Of a stretch of 64,000 bases of DNA, positions 47,176-59,915 are shown one piece after another. Every line of letters begins with the position of its first letter. The first letter of the stretch is position 1. The notes under the pieces were generated by a model, which had not been told where the DNA came from, did not search any database, and saw only the letters and a program-made list of their open reading frames with translations. This DNA is from Thozetella sp. PMI_491 (Eukaryota; Ascomycota; Sordariomycetes; Chaetosphaeriales; Chaetosphaeriaceae): positions 528,137 to 592,136 of the forward strand of contig MU270052.1 of NCBI GenBank assembly GCA_021432635.1, given 5' to 3'. The translations under genes were made by a program, and so were the position numbers.

Positions 47176-47730
47176 CACCGGGCCCGCTCCCTGCACGCAC
47201 CGCTTTTTGTACATCTAGAAGTGTATCCCCACAACCTCCCGCCTCCCTCCCTCCTCCCAAGCAAACCTCTCGCTGTACCCAAGGGACAACAACGCCATAC
47301 AACAACACATAGTCTCTCGCCCCGCCTTGCAGAGCTTTCCAGGAGACATCCTCATCGACGACTGCATTCATCACGTTCAGCATTCCCAGCATTGACGTCG
47401 CTTCGCCCTTGTGCCCAGTGACGTACTTGGCTTCGAGAGGGCCTCTATCGACGACCAAAGCGCTCGGCGCCCGCGAGATTTCGACCGCGCAACCACCCAC
47501 CGTCACGACCGGCACCCAACCGACAGTCGACTGAACGCACTTTCGCTTCGTCAGACTCCCGCTGCCGGCGCAGAAGCAGAGCGATACTACTGATCGCACT
47601 GATCCAGAGAGAGGAGGAAGCACAGGATAGAGCCCGGGTCGACTTTCGCGATCGCCTCGCGAACCCACCGACACTATACCAGCTGGCCACCATTTCACCT
47701 CTGCTCGACCCTCGAGCAGTCATAACCACC

Positions 47731-49571
47731 ATGCCCATCAGATTGCAGGCTCCCGTCCTGCAGGTGGACGCCAATGTCATCCACAAGGTGGACACGAGTA
47801 ACCCCGAGAACCTCTTTAGCATGTGGACAGGTGAGTTTGCACCCGTGGTAGCACTCCCAGAGCCCAAACCACTGACCGCGAGTCGTTTGTAGTATTTGCC
47901 AAGTGCGCAGACTCAGTTGCGCAGGGCAGGCGTCTCGAGAACCTGAGCTGGCGGTTATGGAACCGGGAGACTCTCTACTGCGAGGATTCTAGGGAGGAAG
48001 AAGTCGCCACATCCACAGCCAGCACTGCGCCTAAGGACATCCAAAAACCCAAGCGCACCTCGGTCACAGAGGACCTTCCCCAACTATCTGGAAGCGTCGA
48101 GTCGTTGCTAGACGAGGAGGCGGTAGAGTTCACCACAGATGCGACCCCCGTCGACATCCTCCGACCCAGGATACAGCGGCAAGATTCGTGCGCCAGCAGT
48201 CGGCGGCGCCACATCACTTCGGACAGCCTCGAGAAGATGGTTGTCTCCATCGTCGAGGCCAAGGTCCCCTTCGACGCACCGCTACCCAATATCACCGCCT
48301 CCTTCCCCCTGCCCACCTCCCCGGAGAAGCCCAGCGCCACCATTGCCACCGTCTCACATCCCGAGCTCCAGCGCTCCGGCTCTACGACAACCGAGGCATC
48401 ACCCTCCAAGACTTCCGAGGCATCCTCGGTTAACTCTCTGCAGCAGCACAACGCGCCTGTCGAGATCTCTTCCTCCCAGAACTCGCAAGGCCGTACCACG
48501 GTCGTTCGCGGCTTCACCCCCGTTCCCCTATCTATGAGCAGCCGGATCCTTTCCGCAGCTAAGCTCCCCTCGCCCAGCGCCATTCCTGAGCCCACTGCCG
48601 CCCCTCCGCCGAAGATCGTGCAGCCAAGGAAGGCTAAATTCGCCCTGGGCGGTTCCTCAGGCGACGACGACTCGTATAGCGACCACAGCCTGGAGACCCG
48701 GAAGCAGCCTGTTCCGCAGATCAAGAAGATGTTCCAGATCGGTGGCTCATCCGGGGACGACAGCTCGCTGAAAAGTGCATTGGGCTCGGCGTCGCCGGCC
48801 AAGCTTGGGGCGCCCAGGAAGACGGCGTCCTTTAGCCAGCAGCCCGTGACCCAGACCTACCAGGACACCTCGGCGGTCGACGACGACCAATCCGAGACTG
48901 ACTATGTTGACGAGAGCGCGATCGACGACGACGACGACTCATCCGATTGGGAGGACTCGATGGAGGACAGCGGCAAGTCGAGCATGGAGGAGATCAACTT
49001 CAAGCGTGTCGACTCAACGGCCAACCTGACCTCGCGTCGTTCCCTCATCACTCTGATGCTTACGCAGAACGACCGTGTACAGAAGCGCGGCGGTCCAGCG
49101 TCCCAGCCCGTGTCCCACATGCCTAGGGCGCGCTCCAACCTCAATGGCCCATCGCTCGCCCCCTCGCCCAACGACTCGGACGACGCCGCGCTTATGATGA
49201 TGCGTGCAGCCCGCCCCCCCCCGATGCGATCCATCAACGAGATCCCCCGCTCAGCAGCGCAGCCCATCATGACGACCACGAGTGGCATGCACCACCAGGC
49301 TGCCCTCTCGCCGCGCACGACCAGGCGCAATATGCTGGCAACCGAGCTCACCGAGTCGCTCCGCCGCCACCTTCTCTGGGAGAGGTCTCAGAAGACGTCG
49401 ACCGCGAACGCGGTCCTCAAGAGGCGCCACACCTCTCACGATGTGGCCAACCTTAAGCAGTTCCCCGAGAAGCCTTACATGAAGGACGAGAACAACGACG
49501 TCAACTCGAGCAGCTTCGACCAGTACTTCAACCGGGAGCCGTTCACTGGCTACCACACCCAAGGCTGGTAG
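47731..49571 (+). CDS. DUF1752/DUF3295-family nuclear regulator-like protein, two exons
   Basis: Exons 47731-47830 and 47893-49571 (62-nt intron, phase 1) give 592 residues. The N-terminus contains NPENLFSMWTVFAKCADSVA and GRRLENLSWRLWNRE (about residues 25-60). This is the DUF1752/GATA-AreA N-terminal module shared by nitrogen/TOR-responsive regulators such as the AreA N-terminus and yeast Mks1. The remainder matches DUF3295: two copies of an F-x-[LI]-G-G-S-S-G-D-D motif (FALGGSSGDDDSY and FQIGGSSGDDSSL), an acidic DDDDDSSDWEDSMEDSGKSS block, FKRVDSTANLTSRRSLITLML, and a conserved C-terminus (TRRNMLATELTESLRRHLLWER, FDQYFNREPFTGYHTQGW). There is no DNA-binding domain or membrane segment. It is largely disordered and is probably a nuclear or cytoplasmic signalling adaptor in nutrient control (inference). 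It has a long leader, probably with a 5' UTR intron. Confidence 0.85.
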
Positions 49572-52500
49572 GCCCCTAATAAATCCGGAATGCATTGCGC
49601 CTACACTACCATCACCCCCAACCATCATCCACCTGCATATACTCCGGCTTCTCTCCAACTTACGATACCCATGGGCAAAGTGCCCATTCACAATATGCAT
49701 TTGGGCAGATAGCGTAATCTGCCTTGTATAACATACTCGAGCATATTCGAGCGGTTACCTCTACGACATGCATGATCCGGCCGGCGTTTTGTATCATCTG
49801 CGTTTTTTCACTTCATCTATTTCTATCAATCCCTCCTCGACGGACTCGGCCTTAATAACCTGGCGGCGGTCCTCACGATGGTCTTCGCATAGCCGACCGA
49901 CGTTCTACAGTGGTGGCATCACTGCCCTTATCCTCCTGGAAAGCGGCGGTTCATCATCTGGTGCCCGGGATTCCTGCACCTCAGGCGTTTACTCATCATT
50001 ATGATACCACGAATCTGATTGCTCGGGCTTTGGACGGCATCTGAGTGTGTGCGTGTGTGCTTGCGGGGGTGTGTGTGTGTGTGTGTGTGTGTGCGTGTGT
50101 GTCTGTTTTTACTCGAAAGGGAGGGGTCGGTCAGCGACAGCATCGGTATCTTTTTTTACACGGGCAAGACGGAAATGGTAGTGTGTATTCTACGGCGCTG
50201 GCGGTGGGCAACCACAAGTGCCTTAGCCCGACGGTGGAAAAGTACCCCAAAATGCCTGGCACTGACGGGGCCAGAGCAGAAAGTTGCCTGGGCGCTGGGC
50301 TTTACTCGCGGTCAATTACCCAGACCCGATGCAAACCCCAATATTTGGTATGAGCGTCTACATTAAAAAAAACTAGGAAAAGCTTAAAATGAGCATTTGA
50401 ATCAAGAAAAGAGCCAGCGGCCTTCAAACCATACCCTTCCTCATCGTTTGTCGACCGGTTGCAAACTGCCTTTGACTGTGCATGATGGGCTTCCATGCCC
50501 GTGACAGGTGACTCATGAGGGCCAACCCTCAACGACAAAGAGACGGCCTCAATCTACGCGGTGGGCATCTCCACTCGGGCGAGTCCTGACCGCCGCTCCA
50601 TTTTCGCCATCCCTGACGAGAAGCTGGCGCTGCATGGCTTGCTTGTGATACCCGTCCTCGGGGCCCGGCAAGGCTAATGAGGTGTCGTTCCCACCATGCT
50701 ACTCGATCGTGCTCGGATGCTGAGTAACGCCAATAAAATGAAGCTTGGGAGGCTTAGGCTGCGGAGGGCTTATGGCATGTGAAGAAACCACGAGACGGGC
50801 CTGTGCGATCCTGGGATGCCGGTGCCTCGATGCGTATGCAATGCACGAGGCGGCTTCCAGCCCAGCACCTGCTGTACAGGAGGCGGTTCCTTTGTGTGCC
50901 GTGGGGCCCGCTGCCCATTGCCATGCAACTGTAATCTGTAGGGTTCTGTATGTACATACATTAGATAGCACCTGCTGCCGGAGCAATAAGCCGCAACCGT
51001 GGCGCACGCGCCGGGGGTAGAGCGAGAAGGGGGGGATATTCGGTAGGGACGGCCCCTCCTACCCTTCCCCTCTCTCCACCGACAGACAGTAGCAGGCCGC
51101 CCTACTGTACAAGCGCTGTACGAAATACAACATATCGCACCCCCTGCGAGCTCCGCACTCCCTTCGCAAATTTTCTACAGCGTGGTCTGATGGGTCGGGA
51201 CCCGCTACGCGTATTTGTGTGCCTAGGAGGGGGTTTCTCTTCGCCTGACCTCCGAGCCTCACCCCGGGCCATCCCTCTCCCCCTCCTCCCCCCCCCCGCA
51301 GCAGCCACACGAAGGGACGAAAACAAAACGGCGCTCGGCGTGGCGATCACGGGCCGGACATCTAAACTAGGGCAAGCCCTTTGCTCTGTGCCTGAGTGAG
51401 GGGTCGGCGCGTCTCCGCTTCAGGGGTGGCTTGAAAAAGTGCGACATGCTTCCTTCACCTCACTCGGCCTGATGAAGTCACCATGTTGGCCGACATGTGG
51501 GCGCAATATGTAGACTGCCCCTGTTTTGGCATGTGCCTGTCCATCCTGGTGTGTGTAGACCACGAGCCGGGCTCAACATACATAGATTGACCACCTTGTA
51601 TAATGCGCCGCACCGCGGACCCCGGAAGACACTCCCACACCCCCCTTCCCAATCGGTTCGGCTGCGTACGGGCCGCTCGATTCTGACGATTTTGCCGGCG
51701 GGCTGAGAGGTGTGTTGCACGCGTGACTTATGAGCTGCGCGTCTCCCAACAAAAAGACCAGAGTGCTCACGTAGATATAAGCTCCCAGCCATTCAACCTC
51801 GTGATACACTAGAAAGGGTGTCGGTGGCTTGCATGTTGTGACTAGAAGGGGAAAGTATGCTTTGGCTAGACGCACTGTAATCCACTGTAATCCACTGCCG
51901 AGAACGCCAAACAGCGGCTTTCTACATGGCGGTTTACCGGCAGATCGTGTTTCTCCTTGGCTCTCTGTACGCGAGCCAGCGCTCTCAACGCACGTCTCTT
52001 CAGGACGCCCCTCCCCCACATTTGAAGCAGCCAAGGCGGTAAACTCGAGCTCGTATAGACGCCTCTGCCGCCGCCACCTTTTGGAGCGAGCGTTCGGCCG
52101 AGTCGTGACGGTTGCTTCCGGGTCCGGCAGGGCGCGCATGTACAACCCCAGCAGTCATTGGGTGTCTCGCCCTATTCTGTCTGCAGAGACACAATGCCCA
52201 ACAACACCAAAGGAAAAACAACAATCAATAGCCGGACCGGGTTGTCCAGTCATCCGCACGCCCTCGTGGGCAGGCTAAGAGCCTCCCCCCCTCCTCTCCC
52301 CTCCCTCTTTCTCTCTCCCCCGCGGTTTCGAGGCCCAACCCGGCTACGCGGGGCTCCGCTGAAGGCTCACGAGCCCAACATATTTCAGGGTAGCACACCT
52401 ACTAGACAGTCAGCATGGCAGGGAAAGGCCTTACACAAAATCCACCCTACGTAGACCGCTTTGCGGGGACAATAGAGCTCTCGCTAGGCGAGCCGCTAGA

Positions 52501-55500
52501 GGAAGCGAGGCTGTTGAGCATAGCAAATGCAAGCCGGTCTCATGAGCAGAGGACCCTAGGTCGCCTCTTCGCAATGCGCTCACGATCTCGTGAGGTTTCC
52601 AGGGCCAGGGGGCCGCAAAGGTAGAGGAGCCAGGCGAGGCATGTCATGCCCCGTCCGATCGCTCCTGCAGGTCGACGTGCCGATGCCTGGCCCCCCCCGA
52701 AGGGGGCGCTCGGGATCGTGGCATCATCGGTGAGCGAGACGTGGGTGGGCTCGCGAAGGATCCATACACCCTCGCCCGCACCAGGAGGGCTGCTCCGAAA
52801 GTCGTAGGGCTAGGACAGGTGAGACAGGCCACACGCGCACCGCAAGATTTTAGGCCCCCTCTTCGGGAAGTGTGTGTGGGCAGCTGTCTTGCAGTTGAGC
52901 TGGCTTGGTAGGCTAACTACCGCACACACACAGAGATACAGTGGAGTGCGGGACCCTGGATCTTGTGTAGGGCTTCTCGTGCCCACTTAGACCCTTCGGA
53001 TTTTTTTCTGCTACCTCGCGTGAGGGCTGGGAGGATCCGCTAGCTTTCAGCGGCCCATCTGGCCGAGGCTCCGTGAGAAAAGGCTGGGCTCTTCATTTGA
53101 CCGCCAGCAAGCAAGCAAACACGGCTGGGACTGTCCACTGAAAGACGACTTAAACGGGGCGGCTGTGTTGGGTCATGAGAGACAGCCTTCCCGTCTTCAC
53201 CGCCCAGGACGGCCGTTTAACAACGGACCGAGTTTCTCCGCCAGTCTTGGGCTGGCTTTAGTTTCCGATCATTACCGCCCTGGACTGGGGTAAGGACCGT
53301 AAGGCAGCCCTCCGTAGACCAGCCTCTCTTTGTCTAGCAAACGACGCCGGGAAATTCGAGCGGCAACTGAAGAGTGGTCCCAAGACGCAGGGACTGTGTT
53401 GGGCCGTTTTGCCGCGGCATCAAACACGTTCTGAGCTAGCATTGTGGTACCCGAGCCGAGCGACACTCCAAGGTGAGCAAGGCGAGTGGGACTCCTTCAC
53501 CTGACTCGCCTTCCCGGTGTGGATTCCCGAGCTTTTGCGAACTAACGCCTGCGGTGCCGGAAGAGTGCTCTTCCCCTCGGCCAAAAGGCCGAGCTAGGGT
53601 AGCCCTGTGATTCTTCAGCTACTTCTCCGCTCGTCTCCGTTTCACCCGCAATGAGAGCTCCCAGGGAGAGCCCGGAGAGCTCGACAGCCTGGGGGCTACG
53701 GTTTCCTCTTTCTGTATTCTGTAGAGTATCTGGGGCTCATCACTCAGGAGCCAGACAACCAAACCGGGCACTAGCCGATATCACGACATCGGAGGCCAAG
53801 ATGCAAGCTGCACAAGCTACCTCGCAAGTCCCTTCCCCCACCCCCGTCCCAGCCCAATCGAGGTGACATCGGGAGAGGCTTCAACAGTCGCCCCTATGTG
53901 CGCGGCTACTCAGCACCAAAGAGGGAGGAGGGGATAAGAGCTGGGGGGAGGGGCGGTTCGCGGCGCCCCCGCGCCAGGGACGCATCCAACGCATGAATTC
54001 GACTGCTCCTAGAGAGGGAAAGGTAGAAATTACGAAGTGTCGGTCTGTTTACCGCCATTAGATGGAGGGGGAAGAGAGAGACGGTCGGCGGGAAAGCGTC
54101 AAGGTGCGCAGCCACGTCCAGACCGCTCCGCCCTCGCCGAGCAACGGTGTCGCAAATACAAGAGCGAGCGAGAGAGAAAAAAGCAGACAGAGAAACGCCG
54201 TGCTGTATCTCGCAGTTGACCAGTCGTAAACGCGGAGCGGGCGATGGGGGGTTGTCTGTGACGTGTGATGCGGGCGCTCCACTGAGCCTCCAATGGGGGC
54301 GGCCATCACGGCCCAACCGCCGTGACTCAGGTGTGCTCTGACAGCTCTGCCCCCGTGTCGCAGCTCCGAGCGCTGGCCGACCTGGAGGGGCGCGCGTTGC
54401 AAGTTTGCAAACGCCTCGTCAATTTTGCAGGCGCGCAAGGGCCGCCCTCGGGACTGGCACACCTTGACGGTGGCTTGCTAGCTGGGTGTTTGTGTCATGA
54501 TACCCGCGTCTCGCGGCCGGAAGCGTTTTGTTTCCAAGGCCAGACGCCTCGCCGTGTCCAGACCCAGACTGTGCGCGTTCAACTCTGAGAAGGGTAGCAG
54601 GACTGAGTGGAAACGAGTGTACATTGTGTGTGTGTGTGGGTTCGGGAAGGAATGCGGGCGTGTTCGACAAACGCAGATGCAGATTTGCTATGTGGCTTGC
54701 CCTGCTGTTGCGTGATGGGCTTGCCTCATGTCTGTTCCTTTTTTTTGTTCTCATCACAGGTCATTTCCGGCCGAAACTCTAAATTTCTTATTTTTTGTTT
54801 AATATCCTTTTTCTTTTTCTTTTTTTCTTTACTAGTCTTCCCCACTGTTTGCTCTATCTTTTTTCAAACCTCGCTAGTCTGCCTCGCCTTCTTGAGGGTC
54901 ACCCGGAGCGGCTTCCTCAAGACCTGCAGGGCCAGCTCTTCAAATCGTTTGCATTCACTCTGTTTGGTTGGATCTCAGAGCTCCCGTCGGGTCGATAGCG
55001 CACCCCAGGAGCTCCCCCCCAAAGGAGGGGCACCCACAGAGGAAGGAGGGGCTTGCAGCGATAAGGCTTTTATCGTAGCTCCTAGTGGAAGGGCTTGTCG
55101 CTCACCGACTTTTGCGCCTGCAGCAGGTTTCGATGGACTAGGGGGTCCGGCTGGTGAGGGCTCCGGTTCTACAGGATCTCTGATGTGGCAAGCTGCAAGA
55201 CGTCGAGCTGGGTACATGCGATCTCGATTTTCAGGTTTGACAGGCAGGGACGCAGGGGGTAGCAGTGCCGTCGTGACCTCTGGCAATGACCTCAACATTT
55301 TTTTTGGCTAGCCTCCCGCCTCTCACCTCTCAGGCCTCCCTCCTAGCGAACGGTTTGTTGCCAAAGGGGGAGGCGCAAGGAAAAAGATCGGGAACTAACG
55401 CAACCTAATGGGATTGTCTGGAGAGCGGTGGCCCCCCGGGAAAAGATGCTCGACGTAACGGAGCAGCACCTCTGGCTGTGCGGGCTCAACTCGTTAGGCA

Positions 55501-57854
55501 GGCACATTCGTTGTAGCTTCGGGCCTAGTAGATGCCTAGTAGAATCTCGTTGCGATATGACTCCCTTAGCCACCGCGTTCCGTTTCTCTGTAACAAGTCT
55601 CCATGCATAAGCGGGAATGCTCCGAACCAAGAGATCTGTTTCCCCAGAGAGCGGTTGTACCGATCAACCACCGAACCAGCCCCCCTTCTGGATGCTCAAC
55701 AGCCAAGGTTCCTTGGCAACTTGCTTTTTCGCTTGTTGATGGGTCGCTGATGCATGCTGGATGGACATGCAGTACACACGCGGAGGGATTTGATGCCCCT
55801 TGTTTCGGTGGCTGTTGATCCCTCCTATACCCAATGGCGGAGGCCCTCGCGTCGAGCCAACGTCGCGATGCGCGACGTCATTTGGGGGCGTGTCCTGAAT
55901 CGCGTGCACTTTTACCCAGGCAAACGGCCCCCCTCCCAGGAGATCGAATCGAGATCTTGACGCGACACGCTCGCCCGACGCTCCCCTCATCCAGGTTTTC
56001 TCCCCCCCGTCCGATCTCTTGATCTGCTAAATTGAGTGGGGTCGCCTGACCCAGAAAGAATAGCTCCCACGGTCATGTTCATCGCTCAGCGAGGGCATCC
56101 CCAATTGCCGAGCAAGCTGGAGCTCGTCGACTCGACCGAGTGCCGGGAGAGGGAAATGATGTAATGGCGGTCGAGGGCAAATCGGGCCTTCGTCGGCCAG
56201 CATCGGGATCCAGCCTCCCACACGGCCGGTCTCCCTACTCTCGCCTCGGGGATCACTGGCCCCTGGCCGGGGGGGAGGACACAGGCGCTAGAGCCGGGGA
56301 TGGCTTCTCGTACCGGAAGGTCTTGCCCCACCAAGCCCCCCCTGATACCCTCCCCCAACCCTTCTAGAAGCCTTCGTGAAGAGTTTGTCGCCCAGCCCTT
56401 AGCCCCAACTCCCCGCTCATCTTGCACACCATCTCTTCGTTGCTTGTGACACCCAGATGTCGGTGCTCACGGCCGGCCTGGATATCGCTCGTCGCGCGGC
56501 TGGTCAGGACTGACTCGCCTGCATCCTTCTTCCCCGGCCTGCGGTCCGCGGTGCATCGGTGCCGTTTCAAGACGAGTCACCCGGGTTTCCTATGTGCCTT
56601 TTGCAGGAGATACTTTGCCTTCAAGTCACTGTACTACGATGAGGTTGCCGCCGGCTAGACCAAACTTTTCCCTTGTCACGAGAGGTCCCGAACTCCTCCG
56701 AGCCACAAAGGACTGTCAGCCGGCACACCATCTAATTGTCGGCCTTCTCACCGGGGAAGCAAGACCCCTGAACTTTCATACTCGACGGAACACCCCTGGT
56801 CGTCCTAGGTTTAGACTTCCGACACTACTTCGAGGCTGGTTGGCTTGATCCGGGGAAAGGGGCCATCACCGCCATGTTCCCGGCTGCGTGTGGGCTGTGG
56901 CGGCGATTTAACTGTGTCCGCCTGGTGGGTGTCATTTGAGTCGGCTACGCCCAGGGACTTTGTGGCTGCCCGACGAGGGCCCGTCGCCTCGGACGATCAC
57001 CGGAAAACCGGAGAATTGGCAGGATGCCCTGAGGCGCCAGCGCTCTGGCTAGTTTTGCCATGACTTGATACCTTCTGCCGGCGCTTGGCCGGCCTTCCGG
57101 GGACGCTAGACCTCCTGAGGGCGTCGCTTCTTTCACCTAGCACTGACGGATATAGCAAGAATCGTGCCGAGTCCGGCCTTGAATTTTGGCGATTCAGGTC
57201 AAGGCGGTCGCCTAAGGTGAGAAATTCCTTGGTCGTGTGGCTTCGATACCTCCGGCGTCCATTGGTCCACTCCGCGAAAGGCACCTGGCTTCGCTCGACG
57301 TAGTCAGCCAAGTCCCGTCACGAGAAGGACGCCACGATCTCACTCCGAATGCGGGGAGTCGTAGCCTTAGACGCGGACTCCGTTCAACAGGTCTCGCACG
57401 TTGCGGCCAACTATCTACCGTGCCCTAGACAAGGACGAATACGGTGAGGTAGCTCCCAGCTTTGTAGTCACTTCGGAATCTTAAATACGGTTTAAACTCT
57501 GCTAAAATAAACGGAACATTTCTAATAATACACAAGCTGGTAGAGTTTATCGACCCTGTTCATTACTCCCTACACCCCCTAACTGGTAATGGGTACCATT
57601 ATAGGTGCCAGGACTCCGGTCACAGGCCGGTCAGGCTCAGGATGAAGCACAGGAGGCAAGGGGTTAGGAAAACTTGCAGGGCCAAGACGCTGTGAACACA
57701 GGTGCCCCCCCATAGATGTCAGTGGGAATGGTCTCTAGACAGGGCATGTAGGCCCTGAGATCCAAGGTGGGTAAGTAAACAAGACCTTGCAACACTAGCC
57801 GCCCTCCTGAGTGCCGCGATGAAATCGTAATCCGAGTGTCGGAAACAAAGCTAG
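49572..57854. other. Second gene-poor stretch, no credible gene
   Basis: This contains the 3' UTR of the DUF1752/DUF3295 gene at the left and the 3' flank of the TLC gene at the right. A GT microsatellite lies at 50069-50103 and a T-rich patch at about 54737-54835. A 10-mer (CACTGTAATC) is doubled at 51873-51892. All open frames are short or of non-domain composition; a 234-codon frame at 54607-55311 runs through the poly-T patch and is not credible. No RNA gene was recognised. Confidence 0.4.
50069..50103. repeat. GT dinucleotide microsatellite
   Basis: A run of GT repeats interrupted once by GC, preceded by further imperfect GTGTGTGC stretches from about 50045. It lies about 500 bp beyond the stop codon of the DUF1752/DUF3295 gene and may fall within or just past its 3' UTR. 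Confidence 0.9.
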
Positions 57855-59915
57855 CTATTTCGTCAAACCAAGAATGTAGGCCATCAGGATCGGCGCCAGG
57901 GCGATTCCCATTGTTGGTACCGCGAAGTGACAGGATGAGGCAAACTGCCAGGGCACTTCATGGTGAGCCTTCCTCTGGCTGCGAACCGCATCCCAGGAAC
58001 TAAGCTCTTCTGGTGCATACCCCATCCAGGTTGCTACTGCAATAATGGCCATTATTACCATGGCAGACAGGAGCCCAGCATTCCTCAGCGTGAGAAGTCT
58101 TCGCGGCCACTTCCCGTTGGCCGTCTTTTGGTGTCCCATGTGGCTGTACGTCTTCCGTGAAAGGCACCACTCTATCAACTGCGTAGCTGCGTAGACCACC
58201 CCGAAAGCTACCATGACAGCATATGCTTTGCTGAGGGGCTCTGAATATCCAACAAGGTGGTTATTCTTGGAAATAGCCATGATGGAACCTGCTCCTAGCA
58301 GAGTCTGGACGAGAGAGAGGAGACTGTGGAGTGAGATGTTAGTTCTCAGGAGAGATCTCCCGTCTATGGAGATTCCCCGGGTGACATGACCGGTATTGAG
58401 CTTAATAAATCCCTGGGTAGCAGCTGAGATGGCCGCAGCCTCGTAAAGCTGAATCCCAAGTACCCAGCGGGCCAACACCGTGGTGCAGTACAAGATCCCA
58501 TTGAGAATACCAGGGATTACCTGTTCAAATATCTCCGGCTGAAAGTGCTTCAGTGTCGAAGCTGGCGAGGGCTGGTCGCCGACTCCCGTAGCTTCGTAGT
58601 TCTGCGAGCTGTCCTGAGCCGTGGGACTGTCTCCTTGTGGCTTTTCGTCCATGGCCTTGTTCTTTCCCTCACTATCACCATCCTTTTCCAGGTCAGTGGT
58701 GTCTTCGCTCCCGCGAGGAGCTGCGCGAAGCCCCAGCCCTGAGCTGGCGTAGTAGACTCCGAAATGGCTAAAGGTTTTGTACAGCGGAGCGCTCAAGACC
58801 ATACACGCAAAAAGGGCCGCCTTGTCGATGTGCCCAGGGAGATTCGGATTGAGGAATATGGTGGCTGCTGCGAACACCAGGGCGCCCTGGAGACCGAGAC
58901 TTGAACCCGCGCTCGATGCTGTGGTATTGATCCTGGAAGTCCGGGAGACTGTTGCTGCGAACCACGTCACCCCCAGCCCTGTAATGACGGATTGCAGGAC
59001 GGCCCAGGAGATGCCTCTCAGTTCAAGTTCTGAGCTTGCTGTGCCGCTGTTGGCGTGGTACATGAACAGTGTAGACACTTCAGCGCATACCAAGCCCAGC
59101 CCCAAGGCCGCGCTGAAGAGACTGAACTCGTACATCTCCCCGAGCACAATCTTTGCAGGCCTCGCCAAGTCTATGACCATCATCTTGGTCTGGCTAAGCT
59201 CGAACATGGTCAATTTGATCAGATAGAGGAAGTAGAAAAGCAAGCAGCCCCCGTTGACCAGCAGGACGACGCCTTCTGCACCACCCTGCATCGTCCACAG
59301 CAGGGCGATGAAGCAGCCCAGTACCCGGAAGAAGAGGTTACTCCAGGCCATGCAGAACGAGATCCACCAGGACACATGCGGCGTTAGCTTGCCGTGCATC
59401 TTGAGCAGACGGCGAGCGTTGTTGAACAGCTCCGACAGCAGGCCGACCCAGATCAGGTATAGCTGGCGACGTGGGATGTTGTACCACAGCACTGCGAGCA
59501 TGGAAAAGACGCTGAGGATGTGGTGGATCAGTAGCTCCGGCATGGCTGCATAGTGTGGCAGCTCTTGCAGATAGATGACGGCACGGCACCCCCAGCACCA
59601 CTGCTCGGCCACGCTGAGAGGGCGGACGAACCCGATGACGTCCGTGGCTGCTGGAGTTGCGAGGAGAGCAGCCGAACAGGCGATGAGTGAAATAGGCTTG
59701 AAGAATATGCCCATCCATGTTCCGAAGTAGACCTCGTGCTTCTTGCGTACGTCCATCGTGAGACCCAGGTAGAAGCCAGGGGCGAGTCGGGCTACCACAG
59801 CCTCGAAGACCATCTTGATGAGCGGCCAGGTAGTCAAACCCGCGATGAGGGGAATGAAGGGGACTTCTGCCCCGCTTGATGCGGGCATCGGGCAGGTTCC
59901 ATTGCTCGACGCCAT
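57855..59915 (-). CDS. TLC-domain-like multi-pass membrane protein with a second membrane half
   Basis: Single exon, 686 residues. Residues about 60-240 resemble the TRAM-LAG1-CLN8 (TLC) domain: YLQELPHYAAMPELLIHHILS with a His pair at 131-132, and LLSELFNNARRLLKMHGK at 159-176, spaced as in CLN8/TMEM56-like proteins. TLC proteins act in sphingolipid or membrane-lipid handling, usually at the ER. About nine further hydrophobic segments follow. They are interrupted by a long acidic, hydrophilic loop (about residues 400-455, rich in D, E, K, S and Q) that is probably cytosolic. The second half has no relation I recognise. The N-terminus MASSNGTCPMPAS lacks a cleavable signal. A divergent MFS transporter gene starts 431 bp away, suggesting a two-gene unit. 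Assignment to TLC is by motif only, and the function is unknown. Confidence 0.65.
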   Translation of the reverse strand: MASSNGTCPMPASSGAEVPFIPLIAGLTTWPLIKMVFEAVVARLAPGFYLGLTMDVRKKHEVYFGTWMGIFFKPISLIACSAALLATPAATDVIGFVRPLSVAEQWCWGCRAVIYLQELPHYAAMPELLIHHILSVFSMLAVLWYNIPRRQLYLIWVGLLSELFNNARRLLKMHGKLTPHVSWWISFCMAWSNLFFRVLGCFIALLWTMQGGAEGVVLLVNGGCLLFYFLYLIKLTMFELSQTKMMVIDLARPAKIVLGEMYEFSLFSAALGLGLVCAEVSTLFMYHANSGTASSELELRGISWAVLQSVITGLGVTWFAATVSRTSRINTTASSAGSSLGLQGALVFAAATIFLNPNLPGHIDKAALFACMVLSAPLYKTFSHFGVYYASSGLGLRAAPRGSEDTTDLEKDGDSEGKNKAMDEKPQGDSPTAQDSSQNYEATGVGDQPSPASTLKHFQPEIFEQVIPGILNGILYCTTVLARWVLGIQLYEAAAISAATQGFIKLNTGHVTRGISIDGRSLLRTNISLHSLLSLVQTLLGAGSIMAISKNNHLVGYSEPLSKAYAVMVAFGVVYAATQLIEWCLSRKTYSHMGHQKTANGKWPRRLLTLRNAGLLSAMVIMAIIAVATWMGYAPEELSSWDAVRSQRKAHHEVPWQFASSCHFAVPTMGIALAPILMAYILGLTK

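Noticed and set aside
54607-55311. 234-codon open frame with hydrophobic stretch
   Set aside because: The hydrophobic run comes from a T-rich tract (poly-Phe/Leu/Ser); the flanks do not resemble a protein.
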